A DNA stretch of 64,000 nt from Streptomyces melanogenes (GTDB taxonomy: Bacteria; Actinomycetota; Actinomycetes; Streptomycetales; Streptomycetaceae). The notes under the pieces are model-generated. The model ran no database searches and was not told the origin of the DNA. It saw only the letters and a list, made by a program, of their open reading frames with translations. Both the position numbers and the translations under genes were made by a program. The stretch is from the NCBI RefSeq assembly GCF_014649795.1, contig NZ_BMTS01000010.1, forward strand, positions 186,001 to 250,000, in the 5' to 3' direction. Numbering within the stretch: the first letter of the stretch is position 1; every line of letters begins with the position of its first letter. Shown here piece after piece: positions 41,025 through 48,573 of the stretch.

Positions 41025-42524
41025 TCAGGCGGGAGCGACAGGGCCGCGCAAGGGTACGGCGAGTGCTTTCAGTGCCTGTTCCAGGCCATGTAGATGCGCC
41101 AGAGCCAGTTCTCCGCCGGAAGGATGCGGTGCGGCAACAGGGGCGTCGATCTCGCTTCGTGCTGCTTCGGGCGTGGTCAGTGCCTTCACCGCTGCCTCAA
41201 CCCGCCAACAGGCAGCAGCGAGTCTCGCGTCGTGGGAAGCATCCGGATCCGCCGCGACCGACGCCAGGCCCCGCACCTCCTGGGCGCACCTGTCGAGCAA
41301 TTCGATCACCTGACGGGCCCGCGCTTTACGGGCCCGCAGGGGGGTGAACGGGTGTACCAGCGGGGCCACCGAGAGCCTCACCCGGCCCAGCAGCAGTTCC
41401 AGTTCAGCGACATACCGGGCCGGATCCGCCGTCAGCGAGCCGGCCAGGCGGGCCGCGGCTTCAGACGTGCAGGCGTGGACGCAGTGCAGGGCGCGCTGGA
41501 TCCACGCGTCGGTGGTGGCGTGCGTGGTCACCGGCAGAACCAACAGCACAGCCAGCGCCGCGCCGAGCGCACCCACCCCCGTCTCCATCACACGCAGAGC
41601 AAGCAGTCCCGGATTCAGCACCCCCAGCAGCCCGTACAGCAGCCCGGCCATCACCGTCACCGCCAGCATCATCCACGTATACGACACCGCAGCCGTATAG
41701 AAAATGCCGAACACGCAGACCGCGACGAGCGCCGCGGTCGGAGCACCGGCCCCATCCAGCGGAACAGCAATCACCAGACCGATAGCAATACCAATCACGG
41801 TCCCCAGGACGCGCCGGAACCCCCGCACCAGGGTCTCGCCGCGTGAGGTGGTGTTCACGAAGATCCACCACACCGCACCCACAGCCCAGTACCAGCGCTC
41901 GTGCGACACCAACTGCCCCACCAGCAGAGCGAAAGCCCCGCCCGCCATTCCCTGGACCGCCTGGCGCGTGGTCACGCGGGCCAGACCCGTACCGCCCGGC
42001 GCCACCACCGCGACAGCGGCCGGCGACAGCCGCCGCTCATAGCACCACAGGCCGAAGCGCACCGCCGAGGACGCCACCAGGGCAAGGGCCACCGCCCCGT
42101 AAAGCTCCGGCAGCTGACCCGGCACCGCGTGCAGGAACTGCGCCGCGAAAAACATCATGAACGCGAACGTCCCCAGAGAATGCCCTCGCGGCCCCCACCG
42201 GCGGGCATACATCCCCGCGCCCAGGACAGCGACAAAAGCCCCGTCCCGCGCCCACGGGAATTCGTGCAGCACCGCCGCCAGAGCCAGCACCGGGAAACCG
42301 GCCACCGGCAGCAGAGCCGTCGTGACCGCCTGCCCGCGCACCGACGGATCGGCCACCGTGAACAAAGCAAGAAGCGCGGCGAGGCCGCCGGCGATCGCTG
42401 CCGGCAGCGAATGCGTCGCCAGATCCGACACCGTCACCGCCAAAGCGACACCCAGCACACCCCGCGCGGCACTGCGCAACCGCAGCCGCCCCGGATCCGG
42501 CGCGACGAACACCCGCTTCAGCAC
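41025..42524 (-). CDS. FUSC family membrane protein, complete copy carried by the island
   Basis: A 499-aa protein of the fusaric-acid-resistance/aromatic-acid-exporter type: an N-terminal transmembrane block, a conserved second block (FLHAVPGQLPELYGAVALAL; HERWYWAVGAVWWIFVNT; SRGETLVRGFRRVLGTVIG; TWMMLAVTVMAGLLYGLLGV) and a C-terminal cytosolic helical domain ending at VAPA. It aligns end to end with the two pieces of the broken FUSC gene but has many substitutions; by eye about seven residues in ten agree. It is thus a related but separately evolved copy, not a recent duplicate. The GTG at 42524 has AGGGGG upstream. It has the orientation of the broken gene and lies 200 bp past the truncated 5' part, so the old promoter could still drive it. 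Its substrate is unknown. Confidence 0.88.
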   Translation of the reverse strand: MLKRVFVAPDPGRLRLRSAARGVLGVALAVTVSDLATHSLPAAIAGGLAALLALFTVADPSVRGQAVTTALLPVAGFPVLALAAVLHEFPWARDGAFVAVLGAGMYARRWGPRGHSLGTFAFMMFFAAQFLHAVPGQLPELYGAVALALVASSAVRFGLWCYERRLSPAAVAVVAPGGTGLARVTTRQAVQGMAGGAFALLVGQLVSHERWYWAVGAVWWIFVNTTSRGETLVRGFRRVLGTVIGIAIGLVIAVPLDGAGAPTAALVAVCVFGIFYTAAVSYTWMMLAVTVMAGLLYGLLGVLNPGLLALRVMETGVGALGAALAVLLVLPVTTHATTDAWIQRALHCVHACTSEAAARLAGSLTADPARYVAELELLLGRVRLSVAPLVHPFTPLRARKARARQVIELLDRCAQEVRGLASVAADPDASHDARLAAACWRVEAAVKALTTPEAARSEIDAPVAAPHPSGGELALAHLHGLEQALKALAVPLRGPVAPA

Positions 42525-42581
42525 GACATCCCCCTGACACCCGAAACGATCAACCCACGAAACTGATAGACAGTCAGGAAA

Positions 42582-42601
42582 GTCAGCAAAGGGTCAGCAT
42601 C
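42582..42601. repeat. Right copy of the 20-bp subterminal direct repeat
   Basis: It holds two GTCAGCA units 11 bp apart; a weaker third unit, GTCAGGA, lies just before at 42573-42579. It matches 28254-28273 in 18 of 20 positions and the same orientation. Confidence 0.65.
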
Positions 42602-42724
42602 CGTCCACCCACAGACTGCCGAAGACGCCCGCACCAGCACATCGAGCGACGCCAAGAAAGACGTGCCTGACCTGCGAAAACACGCCTCAGGCCCGCCCCC
42701 CTCGCGGTCCGCCCGGTTGACACT

Positions 42725-42739
42725 ACGAAGAACATCATC
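42725..42739. repeat. Right 15-bp direct repeat at the insertion boundary
   Basis: ACGAAGAACATCATC, identical to 28189-28203. On the minus strand it encodes the WMMFFV helix segment of the FUSC protein at the exact break. Confidence 0.85.
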
Positions 42740-43584
42740 CAGCTGTACGAGGGCGCCGCCGTATAGAAGATCCCGAAGACGCAGACCGCGACCAGCGCGG
42801 CCGTCGGCGCGGGGGCGCCGTGCAGGGGCAGGGCGACGAGCAGGCCGGCGGCGATGCCCGCGACCGTGCCGAGGACCCGGCGGAAGCCGCGGACCAGGGT
42901 CTCGCCGCGCGACGCGGTGTTCACGAAGATCCACCAGGCCGTGCCGACGGCCCAGTACCAGCGCTCGTGGGAGAGGAACTGGCCCGCCGCGACCGCGATG
43001 GCGCAGGCCGCCGTGGCCTGGAAGGCCTGGCGGGTGGTGGGCCGGGCAAGGCCGCGGCCGCTGAGCGGGGCCGGGGCGGCGGGCGGCGGGGTGCGCCGCT
43101 CGATGCACCACAGGCCGAAGCGGACCAGCGCCGAGGCGGCGATCGCCAGCGCGATCGCCCCGTACAGCTCGGGCAGCTGCGCCGGGACCGCGTGCAGGAA
43201 CTGGGTGGTGAAGAACATCATGAAGCCGAAGATGCCGAGCGCGTGGCCGCGCGGGCCCCAGCGGCGGGCGTAGACCCCCGCGAAGACCACGGCCAGCCAG
43301 GCGGTGTCGCGCAGCGGCGGGGTGCCGTGCAGCGCCGTGGCCAGGGCGAGGACGGGGAAGCCCACGGCCGGCAGGAGCGCGGTGGTGAGCGCCTGGCCCC
43401 GGACGGTGGCGTCGCCGACGGTGAAGAGCACGAGGAGGGCTGCGAGGCCCGCGGTGATGGAGGCGGGCAGGGACATCCCGCAGAGCTCGGCGGCGGTGAC
43501 CGCCAGGCCGATGCCCAGGACGGCCCGTACGGAGACCCTCAGTCGCAACAGCCCCGGATCCGGAGCCACAAACATCCTCTTCAC
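42725..43584 (-). pseudogene. FUSC family protein, 5' part of the gene split by the island
   Basis: About 286 codons encode the N-terminal transmembrane half: KRMFVAPDPGLLRLRVSVRA, then FLHAVPAQLPELYGAIALAI, HERWYWAVGTAWWIFVNTAS and GIFYTAAPSYSWMMFFV, after which the frame runs into island DNA and stops at 42583 with an unrelated tail of 48 residues. The GTG at 43584 aligns with the start of the intact copy at 42524; the frame stays open upstream to 43734, so a longer start is possible. The matching 3' part is at 27522-28203. A divergent Lrp/AsnC gene (43855) probably regulated the original gene. Confidence 0.88.
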
Positions 43585-43777
43585 GGCGGTCGCCGCGCCC
43601 CCCTTCGCTGGAGCAGACACCCTCTTCGGCTTGCCGGTGCGCGGGCGCGAACGGCTGCGCGGCGGCCTCGGACATGGCAAAGGCGCCGCGGTCCGGGACC
43701 GGCGTCGTCGCCGCCCGGCGCTGCGCAGCGCCATCTACTTGCTACATACAGAGGAAAGCACCCGCAGTGACACTGGC

Positions 43778-43817
43778 TCAACTGCTCTCGTTCCGACTGG
43801 GCCATTGGTACAGTTGA
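43778..43817. promoter_or_regulatory. Inverted repeat TCAACTG...CAGTTGA between the FUSC and Lrp genes
   Basis: Seven-base arms (43778-43784 and 43811-43817) separated by 26 bp lie 38 bp before the Lrp/AsnC start, a plausible site for autoregulation and for control of the divergent FUSC gene. Confidence 0.35.
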
Positions 43818-43854
43818 ATCGCGTACGACAGGACCAGGAAGGGACCAACGGACC

Positions 43855-44364
43855 ATGGCGGTGGACGCGCTCGACACCCGGATCCTGCGGCTCCTCATCG
43901 AGCGGCCGCGCACCAGCGTGCGGGAGTACGCCCGGCTGCTCGGCATCGCGCGCGGCACGCTCCAGGCGCGGCTCGACCGGCTGGAGCGGGACGGGGTGAT
44001 CACCGGGACGGGCCCGTTCCTCTCCCCCGCCGCCCTCGGCCACCCCGTCCTCGCCTTCGTCCACGTCGAGGTCACCCAGGGCCACCTCGACGAGGTGGGC
44101 GACGCCCTCGCGGGCGTCCCGGAGATCGTCGAGGCGTTCTCCATCACCGGCGGCGGCGATCTGCTGACCCGTGTCGTGGCCCGGGACGCCGGTCATCTCG
44201 AAGACGTCATCCAGCGCCTGATCCAGCTCCCCGGCGTGGTGCGCACCCGCACCGAGGTGGCGCTGCGCGAGCGGGTGCCGCACCGGCTGCTGCCGCTGGT
44301 GGAGGCGGTGGGGCGGGCCGCCGGGGCGCCGCAGGAGAGCGGCACCGGCGCGCATTCCCGCTGA
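43855..44364 (+). CDS. Lrp/AsnC family transcriptional regulator
   Basis: A 169-aa regulator with an N-terminal HTH (LDTRILRLLIERPRTSVREYARLLGIARGTLQARLDRLERDGVI) and a C-terminal RAM ligand-binding domain (VEAFSITGGGDLLTRVVARDAGHLEDVIQRLIQLPGVVRT). Such proteins form octamers and respond to amino acids or related small molecules. The ATG at 43855 follows a GGAAGGGACC purine stretch. It is divergent from the FUSC gene, whose promoter region it shares. Its target was therefore probably that exporter, now broken. The effector is unknown. Confidence 0.92.
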   Translation: MAVDALDTRILRLLIERPRTSVREYARLLGIARGTLQARLDRLERDGVITGTGPFLSPAALGHPVLAFVHVEVTQGHLDEVGDALAGVPEIVEAFSITGGGDLLTRVVARDAGHLEDVIQRLIQLPGVVRTRTEVALRERVPHRLLPLVEAVGRAAGAPQESGTGAHSR

Positions 44365-44536
44365 CCCATCGGATTTCCCATGGCTGCCATGCGGTTCTCC
44401 ATTGGCCGCCCAACGAAGACGGGTCTACGTTCGAGGACATCGGCGCGACGGCCCACCCGGCCCGGCGCCGCAGCCCGCACCTTCCCCGGGCCGCCCCGGC
44501 ATCCCGGCGGCCCGACTCCCCTCGGAGACATCTGAC

Positions 44537-45235
44537 ATGGCAAAGATCCTTTTCGTGATGACCGGCGCCGCCCAGTGGACGCTCGCCGACGGCACCCTGC
44601 ACCCGACCGGCTTCTGGGCGGAGGAGGCCGTGGCGCCGTACGAGGCGTTCACCGGCGCGGGCCACGAGATCGTGGTCGCCACGCCCGGCGGCGTCGTCCC
44701 GCCCGTCGACAAGGGCAGCCTGGCCGCCGAGGTCAACGGCGGCCAGGAGAACGCCGACCACGTGGCCGAGGTGCTGGCCTCGATGGACGAGCTCCGCCGC
44801 CCGCTGAAGCTGGAGGAGGTCGACCTCGACGCGTACGACGCGGTGTTCTACCCCGGCGGCCACGGCCCGATGGAGGACCTGGCGGTCAACGCCGACTCCG
44901 GTCGCCTGCTGACCGCCGCGCTCGCCTCGGGCAAGCCGCTCGGCGTGGTGTGCCACGCCCCGGCCGCGCTGCTCGCCGCGACCGGCGAGGACGGCTCCAA
45001 CGCGTTCGCGGGCTACCGGCTGACCGGCTTCACCAACGCCGAGGAGACCCAGGCGGGCTTCGCGGACAAGGCGAAGTGGCTGCTCCAGGACCGGCTGGTG
45101 GAGTTCGGCGCCGACTTCCAGGAGGGCGAGCCGTGGGCCCCGCACGTGGTCGCCGACCGCAATCTGGTGACCGGGCAGAACCCGGCGTCCGCCGCTCCGC
45201 TGGCCGCCGAGCTCCTGAAGCGGCTGGCCGCCTGA
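44537..45235 (+). CDS. Type 1 glutamine amidotransferase domain protein (DJ-1/PfpI superfamily, Hsp31-like)
   Basis: A 232-aa protein with the nucleophile elbow GVVCHAPAALLAAT carrying the reactive Cys, and FYPGGHGPMEDLA, the substrate-facing loop with the conserved Gly-Gly-His-Gly. The GFWAEEAVAPYEAFTGAGHEI opening places the family Glu near the Cys. Members act as glyoxalase III, protein deglycases or chaperones; which applies here is unknown. The ATG at 44537 lies behind GGAGAC. It is a single-gene unit following the Lrp gene by 172 bp. Confidence 0.88.
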   Translation: MAKILFVMTGAAQWTLADGTLHPTGFWAEEAVAPYEAFTGAGHEIVVATPGGVVPPVDKGSLAAEVNGGQENADHVAEVLASMDELRRPLKLEEVDLDAYDAVFYPGGHGPMEDLAVNADSGRLLTAALASGKPLGVVCHAPAALLAATGEDGSNAFAGYRLTGFTNAEETQAGFADKAKWLLQDRLVEFGADFQEGEPWAPHVVADRNLVTGQNPASAAPLAAELLKRLAA

Positions 45236-45388
45236 AGGCTAGGACCTCTCCCCCGAGTTGCGTCCCGCCCGGGAGCCGGAAGGCTGGGGAGCGACGCCCG
45301 TACGGAAGACGCCCGTATGGACGATGCCGTGCGGGAGTCGCCCGTACGGCATCGGAGCACGGCCGTCCGGCTCAGCAAGGGGAGATCC

Positions 45389-45712
45389 ATGCAGGACCTC
45401 GCAGCGCTCGCGGAGGAGCACCTGGCCAAGGCACGCCTCGCCTCGCACGGCCGCAGCGCCCATCTGATCGTGCACGACGGCGCGCTGCGGCAGAGCGTGA
45501 TCGCGCTGACCTCGGACTCCGAGCTCGACGAGCACAACACGCCGCTCTCGGCCACCCTCCAGGTGCTGCGCGGCCATGTGCGCCTCACGTCGAACAGCGG
45601 CAACAAGGAGCTGCGCGCGGGCGAGCTCTGCGAGATCCCCAAGGAGCGCCACGGCCTGCTCGCCCTGGAGGACTCGGCGGTGCTCCTCACCGCCGTCACG
45701 GCGATCGGGTAG
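45389..45712 (+). CDS. Cupin-like small protein
   Basis: A 107-aa single-domain cupin. The sequence LDEHNTPLSATLQVLRGHVRLTSN covers the first cupin motif, with one His where metal-binding cupins have two, and LRAGELCEIPKERHGLLALEDSAVLL covers the second motif with its His. Metal binding may be weak or altered. The ATG at 45389 has AAGGGGAG upstream; an earlier ATG gives a poorly composed N-terminal extension. Its 3' end overlaps the converging TDT transporter gene by 17 bp. The function is unknown. Confidence 0.8.
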   Translation: MQDLAALAEEHLAKARLASHGRSAHLIVHDGALRQSVIALTSDSELDEHNTPLSATLQVLRGHVRLTSNSGNKELRAGELCEIPKERHGLLALEDSAVLLTAVTAIG

Positions 45713-46718
45713 CGGAGCGCGCTCCCACCCGGGTCACCAGGAAGCCGGCCAGCGTCAGCACCCAGGCCGCCACCGCGACCCACAGCAGTACCACGCCCAG
45801 CGTGTGCAGCCCCCTGACGTGCGCGGCGGCGCCCGTGGAGAGCGTGGCCACAGCCGCCATGCCCAGCGGGAAGACGGTCGCCCAGCGCCGTACGTCGTAG
45901 TGCGGCCGGGGTCTGACCACCTCGGCCGTCAGCAGGATGGCGTACCAGGCGAGATCGAGGCCGAGCAGAACCAGGGTGGCCGTGCGCAGGGCCTGGTGGG
46001 CGTCCCCGGTCCACAGCGGGGACGCGGTCAGCTTCGAGCCGGCCAGCGCGGAGATCGCCAGCGCCCCGCCCGCGATCCACTGGTCGCCCGCCCCGGTCCA
46101 CACCTGGCGGAAATCGAACCGGACCAGCGCCTCCCCGTACAGCAGCACCCCGAGGCAGAAGACGGCGAGGGCCGCCCACGCGAGCCACTCGCCCTCGCCC
46201 GCCGCCGCCAGCGTGGCCGCGAGGACCGCGAGGCCCTGGGTGGCGACGCACACCAGGAACGCCCCGCCGGGCATCCGCCGCTTCCAGTGGCGTACGACGG
46301 AGTAGAGCAGCCCGGGCCAGAGCACCGCGGCCAGCGCGAGCAGGGCGGCGGCGGCCGTCTGCCAGCCGAGCAGGGAGAGCCGGGTGCCGAGCACGGCCGT
46401 GGCCGCGACGGCGGTGAGCGCGGGCGGGGTGTCGGCCTCCGCGTGCCAGCGCGGGCGGTCGCGCAGGAACCGGGCCGAGAAGTCGGCGGCGAGCACCAGC
46501 CACACCGCACCGGCCAGCGCCAGCGCGGCGCGCGAGAAGGTCTCGTGGCCGACGAGGTGGAGGCCGACGGAGACGATGCCGGTCGCCATGACGGCGGCGC
46601 CGGCCGCCGGGGGGAGTTCGGCCCACCAGGGGCCGGGAGGACGGGTCACCGTGCCATCGGTACGCGGCGGCCGCCGGGCCCGCCACTTGGGCTGCGCCAA
46701 GGGGACCACCGGGAACAC
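45696..46718 (-). CDS. TDT family transporter (TehA/SLAC1 type)
   Basis: A 340-aa integral membrane protein with ten hydrophobic helices, beginning MATGIVSVGLHLVGHETF, typical for tellurite-resistance/dicarboxylate or anion-channel proteins of the TDT family. The conserved ATVFPLGMAAVATLSTG near the C-terminus also fits. The transported anion, which could be malate, sulfite or another, is not predictable. The start at 46718 (GTG) includes about 23 residues of basic leader; a GTG at 46649 is an alternative. The 3' end overlaps the cupin gene on the other strand. Confidence 0.85.
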   Translation of the reverse strand: MFPVVPLAQPKWRARRPPRTDGTVTRPPGPWWAELPPAAGAAVMATGIVSVGLHLVGHETFSRAALALAGAVWLVLAADFSARFLRDRPRWHAEADTPPALTAVAATAVLGTRLSLLGWQTAAAALLALAAVLWPGLLYSVVRHWKRRMPGGAFLVCVATQGLAVLAATLAAAGEGEWLAWAALAVFCLGVLLYGEALVRFDFRQVWTGAGDQWIAGGALAISALAGSKLTASPLWTGDAHQALRTATLVLLGLDLAWYAILLTAEVVRPRPHYDVRRWATVFPLGMAAVATLSTGAAAHVRGLHTLGVVLLWVAVAAWVLTLAGFLVTRVGARSATRSP

Positions 46719-46729
46719 CCGCCCCGGCT

Positions 46730-46771
46730 TGGTCCAGACCTATTGACGGAAGGTCTGGACCACTTTACGGT
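46730..46771 (+). promoter_or_regulatory. Chitinase promoter flanked by two DasR-type boxes
   Basis: TGGTCCAGACCT (46730-46741) and AGGTCTGGACCA (46751-46762) each match 10 of 12 bases of the dre core TGGTCTAGACCA, 21 bp apart. The -35 TTGACG (46743-46748) lies between them and the -10 TACGGT (46766-46771) follows after 17 bp. Such paired boxes are established in Streptomyces chitinase promoters. Confidence 0.75.
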
Positions 46772-46845
46772 GTGGCGCAGCCGGACCCCGTAGCGCAACC
46801 GGACCCGTACGTCTCCAGGTTCCCCACAGCCCAGGAGGTACCCCC

Positions 46846-47889
46846 ATGCTCGGTCGGATGTTACGTCTCGCGGGAGCCGGCCTGGTGCTGGCCCTCGCCG
46901 CGCAGCTGCCCGCGGCGGCCGCGCCCCAGGGCGACACCTGCGCGGTCAAGTCGAAGCCCGCGGGCAAGGTGCTCCAGGGCTACTGGGAGAACTGGGACGG
47001 CTCCTCCAACGGCGTCCACCCGCCGTTCGGCTGGACCCCGATCACCGACTCCCGTATCGCCGCGCACGGTTACAACGTCGTCAACGCGGCCTTCCCCGTC
47101 ATCCGCTCCGACGGCACCGCGCTGTGGGAGGACGGGATGGACGCGACCGTGAAGGTCGCCACCCCGGCGGAGATGTGCGCGGCCAAGGCGGCCGGGCAGA
47201 CGATCCTGCTGTCCATCGGCGGGGCGGCGGCCGGGATCGACCTGAGCTCCAGCGCGGTCGCGGACCGGTTCGTCGCGACGATCGTGCCCATCCTCAAGAA
47301 GTACAACTTCGACGGAATCGACATCGACATCGAGACCGGTCTGGTCGGCAGCGGGAACATCGGCCAACTCTCCGCTTCCCAGGCGAACCTGGTCCGCATC
47401 ATCGACGGCGTCCTCGCCCAGATGCCCGCGAACTTCGGACTCACCATGGCACCGGAAACCGCGTATGTGACGGGCGGCAGCGTCACCTACGGGTCGATCT
47501 GGGGCGCGTATCTGCCGATCGTGAAGAAATACGCGGACAACGGCCGGCTGTGGTGGCTGAACATGCAGTACTACAACGGCAACATGTACGGCTGCTCCGG
47601 CGACTCGTACTCGGCCGGCACCGTCCAGGGCTTCACCGCCCAGACCGACTGCCTCAACAAGGGCCTGGTCGTCCAGGGCACCACCATCAAGGTCCCCTAC
47701 GACAAGCAGGTGCCGGGGCTGCCCGCGCAGCCGGGCGCCGGGGGCGGCTATATGTCGCCGAGCCTGGTGGCGCAGGCGTGGAACCGCTACGGCGGAGCGC
47801 TGAAGGGCCTGATGACCTGGTCGATCAACTGGGACGGGTCCAAGAGCTGGACGTTCGGCAACAACGTGAAGGCGCTGCAAGGACGCTGA
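46846..47889 (+). CDS. Secreted chitinase, glycoside hydrolase family 18
   Basis: A 347-aa secreted endochitinase. The signal peptide is MLGRMLRLAGAGLVLALAAQ, ending near PAAAAP. The catalytic DxxDxDxE motif is intact as YNFDGIDIDIETG, with SIGGAAAG before it and MQYYNGNMYG and LMTWSINWDGS after, the usual GH18 substrate-binding strands. There is no separate chitin-binding or fibronectin module, so it is a single-domain enzyme. The ATG at 46846 has AGGAGG seven nt upstream. Two DasR-type boxes flank its promoter, implying induction by N-acetylglucosamine or chitobiose. Confidence 0.95.
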   Translation: MLGRMLRLAGAGLVLALAAQLPAAAAPQGDTCAVKSKPAGKVLQGYWENWDGSSNGVHPPFGWTPITDSRIAAHGYNVVNAAFPVIRSDGTALWEDGMDATVKVATPAEMCAAKAAGQTILLSIGGAAAGIDLSSSAVADRFVATIVPILKKYNFDGIDIDIETGLVGSGNIGQLSASQANLVRIIDGVLAQMPANFGLTMAPETAYVTGGSVTYGSIWGAYLPIVKKYADNGRLWWLNMQYYNGNMYGCSGDSYSAGTVQGFTAQTDCLNKGLVVQGTTIKVPYDKQVPGLPAQPGAGGGYMSPSLVAQAWNRYGGALKGLMTWSINWDGSKSWTFGNNVKALQGR

Positions 47890-47950
47890 TTTTGTTACTC
47901 CACCGCGGAACCTCACCTTCCGCAAACCTGCACACCGCATGCCCAGACCG

Positions 47951-47982
47951 GTCACGTCCGGCCCGCCCGGGCCGGACGTGAC
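47951..47982 (+). terminator. Terminator after the chitinase gene
   Basis: A perfect 14-bp stem GTCACGTCCGGCCC / GGGCCGGACGTGAC with a 4-nt loop lies 62 bp after the chitinase stop. Confidence 0.85.
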
Positions 47983-48271
47983 CCATGCGGGAGGGCGCCT
48001 TAAAGGCCGGAGTGTCCCACTTGGGAGAAAGGGCGCCCGGCCGAACGGAATCCATGAAGTGAAGCTCGTGAAGAAGCTGCCACCGATTCCTCAACGGACC
48101 TGCACCAAGAGGTAGTCCGGCACCGGGAGAAGGCCTGATCGGGCCCGGTGGGATTGGCTGGGCGCCGCGTCGGCGTGCTTTGATCCAGCCCCATGCGGAG
48201 CCCCCCTGACGGGCCTTCTCCGCAGGGATTCCCCCCACACCATTCCCCCCAACACGAAGGGCAGTTTCCCC
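47983..48271. other. Upstream region of the bacteriocin-like precursor gene
   Basis: No gene is seen here. The stretch should contain the promoter of the export locus, but I could not single out a convincing -35/-10 pair. An AAGGG ribosome site lies close to the precursor ATG. Confidence 0.35.
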
Positions 48272-48499
48272 ATGAACATCACCCCCCAGGTCGAGACCCG
48301 CGAGATCTCCGACGCCGACCTCGACAACGTGTCCGGCGGCCTCGTCGGCACCGCGCTCGGCAACGTGACCGGCACCGCCGACTCGCTCCTGCCGGTCTCG
48401 GGCATCGTGGGCTCGGTCACGGGTCTGGTCGAGTCGACCACCGGTGTGAACACCGGCGCGGTCACCGGCCTGGCCTCCGGCCTCGTCGCCGGTCTCTGA
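48272..48499 (+). CDS. Double-glycine leader bacteriocin-like precursor peptide (75 aa)
   Basis: A 75-aa peptide with a 23-residue leader, MNITPQVETREISDADLDNV followed by SGG, the classic form recognised and cut after Gly-Gly by C39-peptidase transporters. The predicted core (residues 24-75, LVGTALGNV to GLVAGL) is 52 aa, almost free of charge, lacks Cys, and is built from Gly, Val, Leu, Thr, Ser and Ala, so lanthionine or disulfide rings are impossible. It lies directly before an HlyD-like protein and two NHLP-type ABC transporters and is separated from them by a strong hairpin. It is probably an exported unmodified peptide of bacteriocin or signalling type; activity is inferred. Confidence 0.8.
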   Translation: MNITPQVETREISDADLDNVSGGLVGTALGNVTGTADSLLPVSGIVGSVTGLVESTTGVNTGAVTGLASGLVAGL

Positions 48500-48509
48500 G
48501 ACTGCGCGC

Positions 48510-48540
48510 GAGCCCCGGAACCCGCTCGGTTCCGGGGCTC
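48510..48540 (+). terminator. Hairpin between precursor and export genes
   Basis: A perfect 13-bp stem GAGCCCCGGAACC / GGTTCCGGGGCTC with a 5-nt loop. If partial, it would give many precursor transcripts and few transporter transcripts, a common arrangement in peptide export loci. Confidence 0.8.
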
Positions 48541-48573
48541 CCCGCATTCGTTCCCAGGTAAGGGCAGCGTCCC

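Larger units (their letters stand above)
28204..42739. mobile_element. 14.5-kb inserted island interrupting a FUSC gene
   Basis: The island is bounded by a 15-bp direct repeat, and its removal restores the FUSC reading frame without loss or gain of a codon. Cargo, read along the minus strand, is an intact FUSC gene, a LamG-domain protein, a giant RHS/YD-repeat protein, a lipoprotein, and a decayed transposase. GC content is visibly lower than the flanks, most of all at 29350-30960. I found no integrase or intact transposase inside, so it may have been moved by a recombinase acting in trans, or its own recombinase has been lost. Confidence 0.8.

Noticed and set aside
40563..41093. Forward open frames between the LamG promoter and the intact FUSC gene
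   Set aside because: They overlap each other, lack starts with ribosome sites and show no recognisable motifs.
28204..42739. Terminal inverted repeats of a transposon at the island ends
   Set aside because: Inside the repeats, only about 9 of 14 bases agree in inverted alignment, which is too weak to claim; the 15-bp direct repeat is the solid signal.
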